From assembly GCA_963788215.1 (NCBI GenBank), contig CAWBFX010000004.1, positions 1-22,450 of the forward strand: a stretch of DNA of 22,450 nt, written 5' to 3'. Below the pieces are notes generated by a model. It worked only from the letters and a program-made list of their open reading frames with translations. It was not told the DNA's origin and did not search any database. The position numbers and the translations under genes were made by a program. Position 1 is the first letter of the stretch. Every line of letters begins with the position of its first letter. This DNA is from AC-32 sp963788215 (lineage in GTDB: Bacteria > Actinomycetota > Thermoleophilia > Gaiellales > Gaiellaceae). Positions 21,507-22,450 of this stretch are shown in pieces.

Positions 21507-22450
21507 ATGAAAGCCGTACGCATCCACGAGGACGGCGGGCCCGAGGTTCTCCGCTACGAGGACGCGCCCGAGCCCGAGCCCAAGCCGGGCGACGTGCTCG
21601 TCCGTCTGCGCGCCGCGTCGCTCAACCATCTGGACCTCTGGATCCGCAAGGGCCTACCTTCGGTGCCGAAGCCGCGGATCCTCGGCGCGGACGGCGCGGG
21701 CATTCGCGAGGACACCGGCGAGGCGGTCGTGATCAACCCCGGGATCGAGCACGGCGCGAAGATCACGGTCGTCGGCGAGCACATGGACGGCACGCACGCC
21801 GAGCTCGTCGCGGTCCCGGAACAGAACGTCTATCCGCTTCCGGAGGGCGTCTCGTTCGAGGAAGCCGCGGCTTTCCCGCTCGTCTTCGAGACCGCGTACC
21901 GGATGCTCGTCACCAAGGCGGGCTGCGCGAAGGCGAGTGGGTTCTGCTCTGGGGGATCGGGAGCGGCGTTGCCACTGCAGGGCTGGCGATCGCGAAGGCG
22001 CTGGGAGCGCGCGCGCTCGTCACCTCCTCGAGCGACGAGAAGCTCGAGCGGGCACGCGAGCTGGGCGCGGACGCGACGGTCAACCACGCGACCGGCGACG
22101 TGCGCGCCGCGGTGAAGGAGGCGACCGGCGGCGAAGGCATGGACGTCGTGCTCGAGCACGTCGGCGAGGCGACCTGGGCGACGTCCCTCGCGGTCGCGAA
22201 GCCGGCCGGCCGGATCGCGGTCTGCGGGGCCACGAGCGGGCCCAATCCGCCCGCTTCGCTCCACCGGATCTGGTGGAAGCAGCTGACGATCTACGGCTCG
22301 ACGATGGGCACGAAGGAGGACTTCGAGGGCGCCTATGAGCTGGTCGCCTCGGGCCGCGCGCGGCCGGTGATCGACACCGTCCTGCCCCTCGAGGAGGCCC
22401 GCGCCGCCCACGAGCGATGGAAGCCGGCGAGCAGTTCGGCAAGATCGTCC
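21507..22450 (+). CDS. Zinc-type alcohol dehydrogenase/quinone oxidoreductase (MDR), 3' partial and frameshifted
   Basis: An MDR-superfamily NAD(P)-dependent oxidoreductase. The ATG at 21507 starts MKAVRIHEDGGPEVLRYEDA, the usual N-terminus. The catalytic domain has SLNHLDLWIRKGLP and ILGADGAG, and the Rossmann turn is WGIGSGVATAGLA. The usual four-Cys structural zinc lobe is missing: between VVINPG and GEHMDGTHAE there are only a few residues and no Cys. One base missing from GGG 21920-21922 breaks the frame (TKAG to LREGEWVLL), and another missing base near 22416 precedes MEAGEQFGKIV. The gene continues to the window edge, close to its natural end. Its start is nine bases from the divergent queG start. 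Substrate unknown. Confidence 0.83.

Noticed and set aside
18711..21629. A 972-residue apparent fusion of queG and the histidine kinase
   Set aside because: A frameshift at 21235-21237 throws the queG N-terminus into the kinase frame. The middle 240 residues are low-complexity, while real QueG continues in other frames and ends at 20498.
1..22450. tRNA, rRNA, CRISPR, insertion sequence or phage genes
   Set aside because: No cloverleaf-like segment, regularly spaced repeats, transposase or integrase motif, or terminal inverted repeat was found by reading both strands. A covariance-model search could still find a small RNA.

Overview
The window reads as chromosomal DNA from a very GC-rich actinobacterium. 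The best guess is class Thermoleophilia (Gaiellales or Solirubrobacterales type). This rests on heavy G/C use at third codon positions, frequent GTG starts, a fused PafB-PafC regulator, a decaprenyl-phosphate phosphoribosyltransferase (UbiA family), hydrolase-cyclase fusions and zinc-ribbon/SPOR proteins. The lineage is an inference. No rRNA, tRNA, CRISPR array, insertion sequence or prophage was recognised.

Layout. 1-3423 (minus) is a tight operon queA > GNAT acetyltransferase > membrane protein > tgt, followed at the left edge by what looks like the first codons of yajC. 3451-3930 (plus) and 3905-6205 (minus) are badly damaged: a coiled-coil-like reading frame, a UbiA-family prenyltransferase and a histidine kinase that can be read only by switching frames. 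6221-7436 (minus) holds an intact OmpR-type regulator and a small secreted protein. 7519-9123 (plus) is a secreted dimethylformamidase-like protein. 9120-12646 (minus) holds 3-hydroxyacyl-CoA dehydrogenase, thiolase and an alpha/beta hydrolase fused to a class III nucleotide cyclase, with an aldehyde dehydrogenase diverging at 12658. 14119-15532 (plus) is a set of a tiny membrane protein and two zinc-ribbon proteins, the second ending in a SPOR domain. 15684-18700 (plus) holds a Cys/His protein, the PafBC-like double WYL regulator and an unknown protein. 18711-21497 (minus) is a GAF histidine kinase coupled to queG. 21507-22450 (plus) is a zinc-type (MDR) alcohol dehydrogenase cut by the window edge.

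Three queuosine genes (queA, tgt, queG) lie in this one window, and all three carry frameshifts. Twelve frameshifts across five genes are restored by adding one base each, mostly at G/C runs of three or more. That is the signature of homopolymer under-calling rather than biological decay. The 3.45-5.15 kb segment is different: it also has an in-frame stop and changed invariant residues.

The most interesting non-coding signal is promoter architecture. Several genes have a TANNNT box ending 6-8 bases before the start codon and no clear Shine-Dalgarno sequence, as expected for leaderless transcripts. In two divergent pairs the boxes overlap start codons or share one palindrome. A second signal is a cluster of nested inverted repeats between the thiolase and the hydroxyacyl-CoA dehydrogenase (10021-10095).
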